Assembly: GCA_012295275.1 (NCBI GenBank)
Contig: CM022671.1
Coordinates: forward strand, 11,961,678-12,025,677
Direction: 5' to 3'
Length of the DNA stretch: 64,000 bases
DNA from: Chrysomallon squamiferum
Taxonomy: Eukaryota; Mollusca; Gastropoda; Neomphalida; Peltospiridae
This document shows positions 39,632-63,926 of the stretch, piece by piece. The translations under genes and the position numbers were made by a program. Position 1 is the first letter of the stretch. Each line of letters opens with the position of its first letter. The notes under the pieces are model-generated. The model was not told the DNA's origin. It made no database searches and saw only the letters and a program-made list of their open reading frames with translations.

Positions 39632-40202
39632 GTCTAGGGTAACAAGGAATATAAACACTAAATTGTATAAATCAATAAGTCTATTTATCCACTAGAGAAA
39701 CAAACACAACACAAGTTAAAGTTTACGTTAATTATTTAATTATGATATACAGGTAACTTAATAATAATACATTATACAATCATAAAACACACGTTTAAGT
39801 CATTTTGATTAATAATACGAGAAAGGTCATACGGGGAACCAAGGTACAAAATAAGAATCTGCACGGAGGACAGATTTAAAACCTTAAATTTTAGGTATAA
39901 TAAATGTTATTGACACAGGTTAATTGCACATTACACCCTATCAAAATAAGAATAGACAATTGCTTACCATACTCGTCCATAAAGACAATGTCATTCAAGA
40001 ACATTGGTTTCCCCACCTAACTGAACTCTCGTCTTGACCGTTTCCTTCGCTCTCTTACTTCCATTAATTACCAAAAGCCAGCCCTTTTTATAACAACGCC
40101 ATGCAGAAACAATAAAAAGAGCAGATGTGATTGTAGTAATAATTAAAGTTACGCAATTTCAATTCCATAGCTTAGAAATAAAAGAGCGGATGTGATTTGA
40201 AG

Positions 40203-40958
40203 TAACAATTAAAGTTAACTCTTGTAATGTAATGTAACACACATTTAACTCTTGTGATACAACGTAACAAACATTCAACTGTTGTGATGTAGTGTAACAC
40301 ATATTTATCTCTTGTGATGTAGTGTAACACAGATTTAACTCTTGTAATTCAGAGTAACGCAGATTTAACTCCTGTGATGTAATGTAACAGATTCAACTCT
40401 TGTAATGTAATTAACACATATTTAACTTTTGTAATGCAACGAAACAAAGATTCAACTCTTGTGATGTAATGTAACACAGATGTAACTCTTGTGAAATATT
40501 TAACACAGATTTAACTCTTGTAATGTGATGTAACAGAGATTTAGCGTTTGCATTGCAACGTAACAAAAATTCAAATCTTGTGATATAGTGTAACCCAGAT
40601 TTAACTCTTGTAATGCAATGTAACAAGGATTCAACTCTTGTGATGTAGTGTAACATGGATTTAACTTTTGTGATATAGTGTAACCCAGATTTAAGTCTTT
40701 TTATGCAGCGTAACACGAATTTAACACTTGTAATGCAATATAACACATATTTAACTCTTGTAATGCAATATAACACATATTTAACTCTTATAATGCAATG
40801 TAACACATATTTAACTCTTATAATGCAATGTAACACAGATTAACTCTTATAATGTAATGTAACACATATTTAACTCCTGTAATGCAATGTAATGTAATGT
40901 AACACATATTTAACTCTTATAATGCAATTTAACACATATTTAACTCTTTTGTTGTGAT
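40203..40958. repeat. 30-bp minisatellite in the 3' UTR of the NEK kinase
   Basis: About 25 units of TTAACTCTTGTAATGCAATG followed by TAACACATAT. The array ends a few bases beyond the kinase stop codon at 40962, so the kinase mRNA should run into it. The same unit occurs only about twice in the related repeat copy at 50890-50950, suggesting expansion from that element. Confidence 0.9.
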
Positions 40959-40961
40959 CTT

Positions 40962-46103
<5,142 letters not shown>

Positions 46104-47933
46104 GATTGTCTTCTTTCTGGCACAAGTTTTTGCGTCGCAAGATTTACAATCCGATAAACTTCCTTGTTGAGACTTAGCAAATAAAAACAAGCTTGGACAA
46201 GTTAGAGTAACTGTGTCCTGTCAGAATTGTTTTAAAAACCCGATATGTCTTATTTTATTTCTGATAAATATTTTGGGGATTCCCCTTTACAACCCGATTA
46301 ATTTTCTTACAAAGAAATTTCGTGTCTTGGAATTACACTGAACAGACGACGAACTGCTTCGTAATATCGAGATTTTTTAAATATAGTTATGCATTGAGAT
46401 CTGTAATTGAATAAACATACTAAAATGCGATATATACCAATATTTAAGGGGATATTTTTATTATTTAGTCTTTTGATAACCATTGCCACTAACCTACTTT
46501 GGTTATTAACGTTTTATATCTCCGTTGTAATGCATAAAGAGCAAAACAAAACAAAAACAACAACAAATACAACAACATAAAATCGTCGCAATAAATAAAC
46601 GAATGATAAATTGTGAATTAATTAAATTCACTATAAAGACCTACTTTACTGAAGCTTTTTTCACAGACGTTCTCGCAGATCGGTGATAATCCGATTAGTA
46701 TATTTAATTTACTAGTCAGCCAGTGCTGCTGATCAACAAACAATGAGTGGTTAGCCAGCTAGTCAAAACAAATCGTTGGCAAAACAAAGCAGAAGCATTT
46801 GAATTTTAATTGGCTGAAGAAAAACCAATGAAAATCGCAGTTCTGATAAAATGTCAATGATATTTTGAGTGTGCTGAATTGATTTGAACTGTAAGATGTA
46901 TTTTAATAGAGAGTATAACGGTAAACCGTTTTTTGTTTTTTATCTTACATAGTACACATACACGTTCAAGGTGTGGAAAGTTTTCTCAGTGATATTTAGA
47001 TTTACAGTTTTCTGTAATCGGTCCTAACTTATTTACTAAGCCACGGATTGCAATTTAGTTTATACCTACTTGTAGAATTAGCTGGTAGCTATTTTTTTTT
47101 TACTTATTACAATATTTTTTATTGTTGTACTTTTAAGGTACAGTTTTTGAAAATGTCGGTAACATAGTAACTGTTTACTTTAATACAGTTTAACATGTCG
47201 TAATTCACCTGTATACATCATTAAAGTAAGTAAATATGATAACCATTCATTTCTACAAATATTCCTAATAATATACATTAATTAAATATCTACTGTTAGT
47301 TAACAGCAATTCAATTAATGAAAACAATTAACGATCATTAGCGAAAGACAAAAGGAACTTTTGTAAGCTATGCTCAGCTGACTACAGGGAAGTCCGCGAC
47401 GTGTTTATTTAAGTAAAATTCAAATGAGCCCAGAGAAGAGAACGAGACCACAAAGAACAATTTCCTGTCCCGGAACCCACATCCGGCGACCCAAGAGATC
47501 GGGTCCGAGATAGGCGTGCCTGAACCTTGAATTGATGTGGGCACGTACAAAGAGTTTCCATCCATCCACAGAACAAAGAGAAGACGCGGGTGGGTCGAGC
47601 AGTTGGCGGCACTTTTGTTGGTAAACATATTTTGCGTTACCTTTGTTTAAGTCGGAAGCACGGACAAATGGTTATCCCGTTTCTCTATGCTCTGTTTGAT
47701 TTGTTGGTCAGTTCATGTAACCATCAATTATTCACTGCAATAGATTAGAGCAGAATGGAAGCTTTGTATAAAACGGCAATATTATAGAATTTTCTTTTCA
47801 AACCAGCGGTACACTGAAAACCTGTGAGCGTGATCTACATGGGAATAATAATAGCAATGCTTAAAAACCAGGAAGAAATCAGTTCAGAGACACCAAACGG
47901 AAAGACAAAGTCGGAGCGAGTCCACTCCACTGA
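46104..47933. other. Region upstream of the NEK kinase
   Basis: Should contain the kinase promoter near 46104-46300. At 47380-47640 there is a sharp rise in GC and CpG with short open frames on the minus strand, abutting the 35-bp array. It looks like inserted sequence, perhaps a retroelement end, but I recognise no protein or terminal structure. Confidence 0.45.
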
Positions 47934-49195
47934 GGCTTCCCGCTCTGCCAGTCGAACATCAGCGTGTCCGCTCCCTCTCTGCCAGTTGAACATCAGCGTG
48001 TCCGGCTCCCTCTCTGCCAGTCGAACATCAGCGTGTCCGACTTCCTGTCCGCCAGTCGAACATCAGCGTGTCCGGCTCTCTCTCTGCCAGTCGAACATCA
48101 GCGTGTCCGGCTTCCTGTCCGCCAGTCGAACATCAGCGTGTCCGGTTCTCTCTCTGCCAGTTGAACATCAGCGTGTCCGGCTCTCTCTCTCCCAGTCGAA
48201 CATCAGCGTGTCCGGCTTCCTGTCCGCCAGTCGAACATCAGCGTGTCCGGTTCTCTCTCTGCCAGTCGAACATCAGCGTGTCCGGCTCCCTCTCTGCCAG
48301 TCGAACATCATCCGCCAGTCGAACATCAGCGTGTCCGACTTCCAGTGTCATCCAGTCGAACATCAGCGTGTCCGGCTCTCTCTCTGCCAGTCGAACATCA
48401 GCGAGTCCGGCTTCCTGTCCGCCAGTCGAACATCAGCGTGTCCGGCTTCCTGTCCGCCAGTCGAACATCAGCGTGTCCGGCTTCCTGTCCGCCAGTCGAA
48501 CGTCAGCGTGTCCGGCTTCCTCTCTGCCAGTCGAACGTCAGCGTGTCCGGCTTCCTGTCCGCCAGTCGAACATCGGCGTGTCCGGTTCTGTCCGCCAGTC
48601 GAACATCAGCGTGTCCGGTTCTCTCTCTGCCAGTCGAACATCAGCGTGTCCGACTTCCTGTCTGCCAGTCGAACATCAGCGTGTCCGGTTCTTCCTGCCA
48701 GTCGAACATCCGTCCAGTCGAACATCAGCGTGTCCGGTTCTCTCTCTGCCAGTTGAACATCAGCGTGTCCGGCTCCCTCTCTGCCAGTCGAACATCAGCG
48801 TGTCCGACTTCCTGTCCGCCAGTCGAACATCAGCGTGTCCGGTTCTCTCTCTGCCAGTCGAACATCAGCGAGTCCGGCTTCCTGTCCGCCAGTCGAACAT
48901 CAGCGTGTCCGGCTTCCTGTCCGCCAGTCGAACATCAGCGTGTCCGGCTTCCTCTCTGCCAGTCGAACATCAGCGTGTCCGGCTTCCTGTCCGCCAGTCG
49001 AACATCAGCGAGTCCGGCTTCCTGTCCGCCAGTCGAACATCAGCGAGTCCGGCTTCCTGTCCGCCAGTCGAACATCAGCGTGTCCGGTGCCAGTCGAACG
49101 TCAGCGTGTCCGGCTCCCTCTCTGCCAGTCGAACGTCAGCGTGTCCGGCTTCCTCTCTGCTAGTCGAACGTCAGCGTGTCCGGCTTCCTACACAG
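47934..49195. repeat. GC-rich 35-bp minisatellite
   Basis: About 36 tandem copies of a 35-bp unit built around GCCAGTCGAACATCAGCGTG and TCCGGCTTCCTGTCC. Variants have CTCTCTCTGCC in place of CTTCCTGTCCGCC, and a few units are shortened. Most units have no stop triplet in the forward direction and 35 is not a multiple of three, so three overlapping frames of 300-384 codons exist. This is a property of the repeat and not by itself evidence of a protein. GC and CpG content are far above the surroundings. Confidence 0.95.
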
Positions 49196-49824
49196 CGCAG
49201 TTACACCCATTATCAGTCCTAAATTATCCAGCTGATAAAGCTGCTACTTTGAAAATAAAACAACTATTATCACTACTATTATGCCGACTCCGCACTAACC
49301 ACAAACACCGGCTCAGCAGGTTAGTTTGTTTTAAATTCTGTTAACTTATGTAGTCAAATAAACGATGTAAAACAACCACCGCCAAATGGAGGCATCCAGG
49401 AATTTCAGAAAAGCGAGATTCACACCATTCCTGTGAAACTTGAAGATGAAATGTGTTTTAGTATAAAGAAGAAAACGTGTTAAAAAACGTATAAAATTAA
49501 AAATATATATATATACGTATGTATAAGCGTGCTTGTTAAAAAAAAATAACTTTTTTTTTTTTCTGTTGTTCAAAACTGGAAACTGTTTTATCTAAAACGC
49601 AGTACCCTGATTCAGATACAACTGGAATTTTTGTTACTGGAATTAAAGATTCCGCTGAAGAAAGTAAAGGTAAGATTCAACTTAATCACAAATCAACACA
49701 TAAACAAATTCTGCATTAAAATAATTAATATGAAAACGACAGTATAAGTATCCAGGTACAATAATATTTATAACTTTTACAAGAGGTTAAATTTTACTGT
49801 TAAAATAATAATAGTATCACGATG

Positions 49825-51245
49825 CTCACACCTTTAAACACATTGGCTGTTTTATTAAGGCTCAGTGTAGGGTAACAAGGTGCTTTAATGGCCACTTAAC
49901 AAGGAATATAAACACTAAATTGACAGCAATCGATATAAATCTATAAGTCTATCTATCCACCAGAGAAATAAACACAAGTTAAAGTTCACGTTAATTATTT
50001 AATTATGATAAACATGGTGACTTGATAATAATACATTATACAACCGTAAAACATACGTTTAAGTAATTTTGATTAATGATACGAGTAAGGTCATACAGGG
50101 AACCAAGACAAAATAAGAATCTGCACGGAGGACAGATTAAAACATTAAAATTTTAGGTATAATAAATGTTATTGACACAGGTTAATTGTTCATTACACCC
50201 TATCAAAATAAGATTAGACAATTTCTTACCATACTCGTCTGTAAAGACGATGTCATTCAAGAACATTGGTTTTCCCCGCCTAACTGAAGTCTCGTCTTGA
50301 CCATTTCCTTTTGCAGAAAAGAGTTTTTGAGTAGGGAAAGAGAGTGGGTTCTGGTTATTTTTGGCAGTGGTATTTCTATTGATTTAAAATATGTTATATA
50401 CACCTGCAACTAGAAAGAATAAGAACATGAACGTAATTAACTTATTAACATTTTTTATGTACAGTTTTTAAATTCCGATAACCGAGTTGGTATTGTCTGA
50501 AAGTAAGTACATATATTTTTGTTTTTTATTTTTTTAATTACTAATTTAATTGGCTATTCAAATTGATCCGTCAATCAGCCGACTCATCCATGGATGAATC
50601 AGCTGTTCAACCAGTCAATCTGTAAGTCAATAAATTCATTCAGTTGTTGTTTGTTTTTGTCAAAACAAAAAATAAATAAATAAATAAATAAAAATCAAAA
50701 ATCAAACTTTCAACTCCAAGAGTCTATTAATTGAAAGCCAGCCCTTTTTATAACAACGCCATGGAGATGAAAATTTTGCGAAAACAATAAAAAGAGCAGA
50801 TGTATTGTAGTAATAATTAAAGTTACGCAATTTCAATTCCATAGTTTAAAAATAAAAGAGCGGATGTGATTTGAAGTAACAATTAAAGTTAACTCTTGTA
50901 ATTCAGAGTAACACAGATTTAACTCTTGTAATGTAATGTAACACATATTAATTGCACTTTACACCCTATCAAAATTAGAATAGACAATTGCTTACCATAC
51001 TCGTCTGTAAAACAATTTCATTTTAAAACATTTTACTGAACTCTCGTCTTGGCCGTTTCCTTCGCTTTCGCTCTTTAATTATCAAATGCCAGCCTTTTTA
51101 TAACAACGCCATGAAGTTGAAAAATTAGCGGAAACAATAAAAAGAGCGGATGTAATTATAGTTACAATTAAAGTTACACAATTTCAATTCCATCGCTAAA
51201 AAATAATAGGAGCGGAGGTGACTGAAGTAACAAATTTGGTTACGC
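49825..51245. repeat. Dispersed repeat family, copy 2 and a partial third copy
   Basis: 49825-50310 and 50720-50950 match copy 1 at 37960-40202 in the same order. About 410 bp of unrelated sequence (50310-50720) interrupts it. From about 50950 to 51245 a second partial copy of the middle and 3' part follows in direct orientation. No terminal repeats or proteins were identified. Confidence 0.75.
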
Positions 51246-51290
51246 AATATGAATTCCGTGACAAATAGTTTTTATTTGTTTTGGTTATTT

Positions 51291-51294
<4 letters not shown>

Positions 51295-51357
<63 letters not shown>

Positions 51358-51399
51358 GATTTGAGAGAACAACATTAGTTTCAGTTATATATCTACTGG

Positions 51400-51442
<43 letters not shown>
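51295..51442. repeat. (CT)n and (ATT)n before the homeobox 3' exon
   Basis: CT run at 51295-51354 and ATT run at 51401-51442, upstream of the acceptor at 51473. Confidence 0.95.
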
Positions 51443-51443
<1 letters not shown>

Positions 51444-52019
51444 GATAGTCGTTGTTATTGTTATTTTTTTCAGGTTTGGTTTCAAAAGAAACGAGCACGA
51501 CGAAGGGGCAAACAGACGAAAACCCAAGCAGCATTAGGAACCGTTTCGCCACTGTCGTTCTATAAAACACCTTCATGCGGCCTCTGTTTCTCCTTATGGA
51601 GTTGTCTTATCATCAGTAATGCCGCATGCCTCGTGCTACCCGTTTTTTCAAGAATGACCTCCTCATTCTACGATGCTCACTGGATATCCATTTTACATGC
51701 AAGATTTTGAAGCCAAATTTGGTGCAGCGAAGGAAGTTCAAGCGTAGAAAGCACAAGAAAAAAAGACAGTCAGAAAGAGAGACTAATCTTTGTTCAAAGC
51801 ATGTACCAGTTAGTGCTGTTATATTTAGTGCTTTAATTGTAAATTAAGTTAAACTTAATTTGTTTTCATCAATTTTGTGCTGATTTCTTGTTTATTGTGA
51901 TTAAATATAATTATTCACTTTATTTGCAAATAAACTTTTTTAAAAATCAGAGCAAATTGTTATTTTTTATTTCTTTTTCTTTTAATATGCTATATTTTTG
52001 AAAATATTCCAACATGTTA

Positions 52020-52056
<37 letters not shown>

Positions 52057-52318
52057 GAATAAATATATAAATAAATAGATGTATATGAATCATTTCACGG
52101 TTGTATAAAATCTTCTAGTTTGTTGTAAAATTATTTTGTAGATTATACACTAGACCAACTTTCAAATAAATGATGAACAGCAGCCAGTCAATTCAAATGT
52201 GTACCGTGTGCTGTGTAACTAATGCTAATAATTGTGAATATATACAGCGAGACATCAGTTGAATGTTAATATTTCAGTTTAGCAGCTAAAATATCGTACA
52301 GTATCGAGTAATTTGAAA

Positions 52319-57730
<5,412 letters not shown>

Positions 57731-58032
57731 CAATCTTGTGAATGTAGGACTTTGTGTTCCTTCACTGACTGAATTCTGAGTCATGTCCAGTCTTTTTTTT
57801 TTTAAATGCAACATATTTTGGCTTAAGTATGGTTTCATGTACAAGCCTTAATAGCAAGTTATATTTTTTGTGGTGTTAATAATAATTAATTTAGTTTTGT
57901 TTCATTGTATTTATTTTTTAATGTTAGTGATAATTTTAAAAAAAGTGAATAATATACTACCCTGACTTATATTTTACATGTAATATTTTGCATTCCAGTT
58001 ATTGCCAAAGACTGCAGTATCAGTAATTTCTA

Positions 58033-58183
<151 letters not shown>

Positions 58184-59603
58184 ATAACTAATTTACAAAA
58201 ATATATATATATAGCACTGATATTCACAATCATATTTGTAGAATATATCAAAAACTAATGTTTACCTCTACCTCAGGACAATCATAGCTTTAATACATTT
58301 AACATTTCTTAATTATGATTTTAGTTAATGTGATAAGATATGCTTTATATAAAATCCTTGACAATTAGATCATAAGTAGATTTTAGGACTTGTAAGAAAA
58401 CATTAAATAACAGTTAAACAGATACAAACTTTATTAATTGTGCCTGTTTTAAGCATTTATTGTTTTACACCTTATACCTGCTGCCAACAAATAAATAAAT
58501 AAATAAATTTGTTATACTTTTGATACATTTAATAGTGCATTGCTGACCTGTATTAGGACTGTTAAACCTGTACTGTAGGTTTAACAATAATTAACAACAA
58601 GAGATCGTTTCTATGTTACTTAATGCAACATTTCATGGCCTTTGAGAGGCAGTGTCAATGATAAGGAATCAATCATCGCATGATCAGCTATAGCCCACTT
58701 ATAATCCAGTGACAGTATAAAATATAATCAAAAATGATTATAACTTTAAAAAAATATATTAGTTATGTTTATTAAATATTTAAAATTTGAATCATACAGT
58801 AATGTCACGTGATCGATCAAGTAACAAATTTATATTTTTTTTATAATTAGCATGTCTCTAGAAATGTTGTGCTGTAAAAGTGATGTATCTGAATTTGATA
58901 TTTTGGTTTTATATAAATTATTGTTAGTACAGGCATGTAAGATTTTTGAAGAGGGTAAGGTATGGGAAGTAATGCACACCTTATCAATCTGTGATGTCAA
59001 CATTTTGTTAATAAATTTACTTCTGCAGTGTGAGTATTCTAGGTATGATTTGTTTTTAACAACTGCACATACCCTCAATGACAACATAACTAAAAAGATC
59101 CTGTGTGTGGCTAAAATAAGTCTGAAAGTTAATTAGGTGGACCATGTCCTGTACACAACCACCGTGTCACTCTGACGTAGCAGTATTAAGTATGGATCTA
59201 TGTAAGTAGATTTGTTGAGGAGTGTTTGTACAATGCTTTACAGAAACATAATTTTCATCATGGATCAGCAAGCTTGAAGAATAATGACATATATATTGAA
59301 TGTGGTCTCTTATATAAGAATTTGTATGCTCTTTTTTATTAATTTTCTTTACTTGTCATATTTTGTAACAACCTGCATTTATTTGGCACATGCTCAGGAC
59401 ATTCATTTATCTACAATAAGTATTAATCAAAACAAAAAAGCTTTAATATATAACATTATACATTAATTATTGCTGTTCATTATTGGATTGTAATATTTAG
59501 TTGCTTTATTAAAGTGTAAAAATATTTTATAACTGTAATGTTGTTATTGTTTATTATTGGACTAATATCCTCTCTTTATTATAACAATATTTATGCAAAA
59601 TGT

Positions 59604-59642
<39 letters not shown>

Positions 59643-61262
59643 CAAATACATTAAAAAAAAAAAAAATTAAAATAAACAATTTAAAAAATAGGAAAGAAAA
59701 AATGGCCTTTTAAATTTATTATTATTGTTTATATTGGATTATACTATGCAGACCCTTTATGTACAAAAGCTTTACTGTTCATTCAGTGCATAATTAAATG
59801 TAAGTACAATTTTTATTATTATTAATTTTTTAATAATTTGATCATATTAGTTCATGTGTGTAAACTGCAGAAAAGACAGCTTTCCTTGTGTAAATTTTTT
59901 ATTATTATAAAATTCATGTTTGTAAAGTACCCATTAAAATAGGGGGAAATAAAACTTTATTGTATTTAGTGTAATTATCCAATGTTATAATCAAAACAAT
60001 CAGTTCATTAATATAAAGAATAAAACAAAAGCTTCAGACTCATAGTGCTGTGAATTCATTATTGTCAGAAAATTCTGTGTGTGTGATGAATATATAGCAC
60101 AAAACACTTCTACTCATTTAATGTTAAATAGTTTTACTGAAATCAGTTATTTTCAAAAAGAGCAACATTGCTTCAGTCTGGTTTGTTACAGTTTGTTTGT
60201 AACATTAATGTTAGATTGTTATTGTTTTATTGTGCAACATTTTAATTATAACATTTATGTTATGTGGTATGTATTTTACTATTTAGTCTAATTTTACAAC
60301 TGTTTGCTTTTCATTTTTGTTTGTTATACATTGCTGCAGAAAAGTCCCATGTTACACCAGTACAATTACTAATGAAAGCATGTTACATACTCTTTATGTA
60401 TCATCAGATATTAAGCATCAGTTTCCTTCTTTTTGTGGTAATAAACTTTTTTTAATTAGCTAGAATTATGTACGTTCTTATTTTAAAAATTTCACAAAAA
60501 AGATGAATATTAAATTTACACATATCACTGGGTATTTTAATAAAGGTTTTAAAAAAATCCATTTAGTTTGTTATTGTTTAATGAAATTTAATAATAAATT
60601 AATAAATGCATATTCATTATGACAAGTAAATAATTTCTTCCATATTATTTTTTGATTTATATGATTTATACTGCAAAACACTTTTTTCACTGTTCTCACC
60701 TGTCACTCATTAGTAGTTATTTCTCCTGCCTAGGTAAGATGTTGTCATTATTAACATAAACAACCAAACTTGGATTTGAAAGCAGGGACAAGTGCTGGAC
60801 TGAGATCAGAGAAGGTCCTGCCTACATTAAAATCCTTTAAGATTTCTTGTAAATGTATACAGCTTAACAAACACACCTCTACACAGACAGTTTCACAAAA
60901 GCAGTCATATTTGTTCAGACACACTCACAAACACAATATACATGGTTATTTTTGATAGTGAAAATTATTGATGACCTATTGTAATTCCTGTAATAAATGG
61001 TTTTGATGTTTTTATTGTTCAAATTACATAGGACTTGTAGATCTTAGAACAATAGAAATATATTTTTATCTTGGTCAAGTGAAATTTCTAAATTTAATAC
61101 ATAAAATTTGTTTAGCTGCAACTTTGTATCACCACTGGTATTCTAATATAGAAAAAGTCTTTACTTTTTTTATATTTTAGACAAAAATGTATTCTGTACC
61201 AGTATTAAGTATTAATAATTTCATCAAACAAGTTTTATACATTAATTGAAAAAAATGAAAAA

Positions 61263-61265
61263 TAA

Positions 61266-61345
<80 letters not shown>
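61263..61345. repeat. (AAT)n microsatellite
   Basis: About 80 nt of AAT repeats with a short central ATT switch. Confidence 0.95.
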
Positions 61346-61347
<2 letters not shown>

Positions 61348-62103
61348 ATAATAATAAATAAATAAATAAATAAAAAATAAAAATCCTTGACAAAATCAAC
61401 ATGTAATATACAACACTTTTTTAATACTTAAACATTTTACAATATTATCTATAATTTAAAAACCACATGAAGCACTGCAACGAAATATTTTTATCTAACA
61501 AAATATTATGTCATTACTTATATTTTATTACACTAATAAAAATATTATACATCTGCAATACAGAAAGCAAAATTACTATTTTATGCTTCCAGAAGCAGAG
61601 CAAAATGAAGTTGGGGGCTTTACTCATTGTTTTATCTTGATTTCTAATCTGAAGTTTACATTGCAATATAGCCCAGTAAATGTGGTTTACTTAATATGTG
61701 TCTTCGGCTTAGTTCAGTTCAAGTTCATACTTGCTTAAAATTCACATTCAAATGCCTGTGTTCACTCTTGCATAAACTGTAACATCTGTTATTAATAACT
61801 CCAACAGACACACATACCAGACACAGAGACTGGCTGCGTTAGCTATTTATGTGTGTCAGTGTACAGCATAACTCTTAGATCATCAGTGTGTGTGATTTTA
61901 GGATAACATTTAGTCAGAAGTCAAAATATGTGAATGGAAGGCAGATATTTACAACAAAAATAATACTTACATTTTTCTTCCCTATGTTTTCCCTATTTTG
62001 CATTTATAATTAAAATGTATAATAATAATAATAACAATAATAACAATAATTTTATGATTATAGAAACATTAACATAATAAAAATGTTTAATTTGTTTGTT
62101 TTG

Positions 62104-62153
<50 letters not shown>
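62104..62153. repeat. (ATT)n microsatellite
   Basis: About 50 nt of ATT. Confidence 0.95.
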
Positions 62154-62154
<1 letters not shown>

Positions 62155-63825
62155 TACTCAATACAGAGTTATACTTATGAAATATTAAAAACAAAAACAC
62201 AAAAAAATAAAATAATAAACAATCCCAACAACAATAATATATATATATAGGTACACAATGTATATTAACTTCTGTAATTCTATCTTATTAATATAATTTT
62301 AATATTAAAAACTCCTCTCATTTGAAAAGAACTCCCAACATTTTAATAAAATATATAAATAACTAAATCCAAAACCCGGATAGTATTATTTAACCGGTTC
62401 TACTCTAATTGTTGCTTAAAACGCTTGAGTTTTTATAATTAGATCATATATATTATCATGTAAAGTGAACAAAATAGATTCCACAGACAAAAAAAAAAAA
62501 AAAAATAGAAACAAAATAATAACAATAAATAAATAAATGATGACAAATCGGGCGCAACGGAACTGTTAGTCATCCTGAGTTTTTCCGGTCAATGCCCCGT
62601 CTTTCTCACAGCGTATAGACCGAATCTAAAATGTGTTAATGTGTTCCACTCTAGTGACTGTAACTCGAACATACTGGTTTGGCGCTGTATGAAGCGGTAA
62701 CGGCGGGTTTTGTATGTATATTATATTATTCATCAAGATGTGCTTGTATTCGCACAACGTAACAGTTACGGAACGCCGTTTTGCCATCTAAACAAAGACT
62801 CGTTTTTCGTAAAGCGTAGTTTTCGTTTCGTAAAATATAAATTTTTTTAAAAATAAGCGCCCTTTCATTTTCATATCGACTGAGATTTATTTAGGTTCGA
62901 ATGCACACATTTACAAACAGATGCAACTTGCATTTTATTCCAAACAGTTACAAAAAATAATAATAATAATAATAATAAAAAATAAACAAAAATAAAAAAT
63001 GAAAACATGTTTGCAACACGTGTTATTATTATTACTTGGGTTTCACATTAATTAGTCATTTTTGTATTAGTTGTACGCACATACAAATTAATTCGGTGCA
63101 AATGCACATAGGTGACGAGCAGATCGACCTATACGTATTACATCATTCTATATATGATTGTTATATTTTTAGAATTGTCGCAAATAGGTCTTAATTACAT
63201 TACAGTGCAATAACTGATCCAGAATGTTTTATTTATTTAAATGGGGTACTATCAAGGGTCAAAGGCATAAAATCTAATAATAATAATAATAAATACCCCT
63301 ATATATACATGTGCAATCTTTTTGATATTATGACAGTATCAATATTATGACAAAACGGCGCTCCATATACAATACATAAATAATGAACCAGTTTGTGTTT
63401 AACTTTGTACATACGTTCCAAATCAGAACTGAACGTGCCTGTAGTAGTTATTTCTACTCACTTGTAAAGGGTTTCCGGTAAGTACAATCACTAATTATTA
63501 CAATAATACTGCGTTACGACAACAAAACACAAATGTCGCTAAGGAAACCATCGTTCGGCTCGTTTCTTAACGTAATACTCGATTTGTAATTTCCAAGCTC
63601 ATTTTCGTTCGTTAAATTTGAATGTTTTTTGTCGATGCATGATAATAGAATTGTAATTTATAAGCGATATACAATAAATAACCAAGAAAATATTGAATAA
63701 ATTCGAGGAATGAAAAGACTAAGAATAAGTTACTGTTTAAGAAAGATAACTAAAATGTATATAAGCTTATAAGGGGCAACTATTTTATTTCTTAGATCAT
63801 CTGTAATTTACTGATTTCAGAAAAT

Positions 63826-63926
<101 letters not shown>

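Larger units (their letters stand above)
37960..40202. repeat. Dispersed repeat family, copy 1 (split by a hAT element)
   Basis: Sequence flanking the hAT insertion (37960-38023 and 39632-40202) matches 49825-50310 and 50720-50950 block by block. Shared landmarks are GGGTAACAAGG, AAGAATCTGCACGGAGGACA, TTACACCCTATCAAAATAAG and CTTTTTATAACAACGCCATG. No coding frame or clear LTR was found, so the element class is unknown. Confidence 0.75.
49405..51747 (+). pseudogene. Homeobox gene, broken (paired-like homeodomain remnant)
   Basis: The exon ending at 49669 (GTAAGA donor) and the exon starting at 51474 (TTTTTTTCAG acceptor) join to give KIPLKKVK-VWFQKKRARRRG, the end of helix 2 and helix 3 of a homeodomain. 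Upstream in another frame of the same exon is KLETVLSKTQYPDSDTT, a good helix 1 to helix 2 start. A one-base frame change near 49635 separates the two; without it the YPD to VWF spacing equals the canonical 22 residues. A possible N-terminal arm, RKARFTP, lies at about 49405. After helix 3 the likely tail (YPFYMQDFEAKFGAAKEVQA, stop at 51745) is in another frame and is preceded by a TGA at 51655. The invariant helix 3 Asn is Lys. Three independent lesions favour a pseudogene; assembly indels are the alternative. The intron is filled by a dispersed repeat. Confidence 0.65.

Noticed and set aside
40411-40836. 141-codon minus-strand frame downstream of the kinase
   Set aside because: Translation of the 30-bp minisatellite (10 codons per unit), located after the kinase stop codon.
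47934-49195. CRISPR-like array
   Set aside because: Units are contiguous with no unique spacers, and the context is a eukaryotic genome; it is a minisatellite.
58852-59136. 94-codon frame downstream of SRM
   Set aside because: AT-biased composition, no recognisable motif and an equally long antisense frame; likely chance.
62890-62910. GGTTCGAATGC as a tRNA internal promoter box
   Set aside because: No cloverleaf stems or A box could be placed around it.
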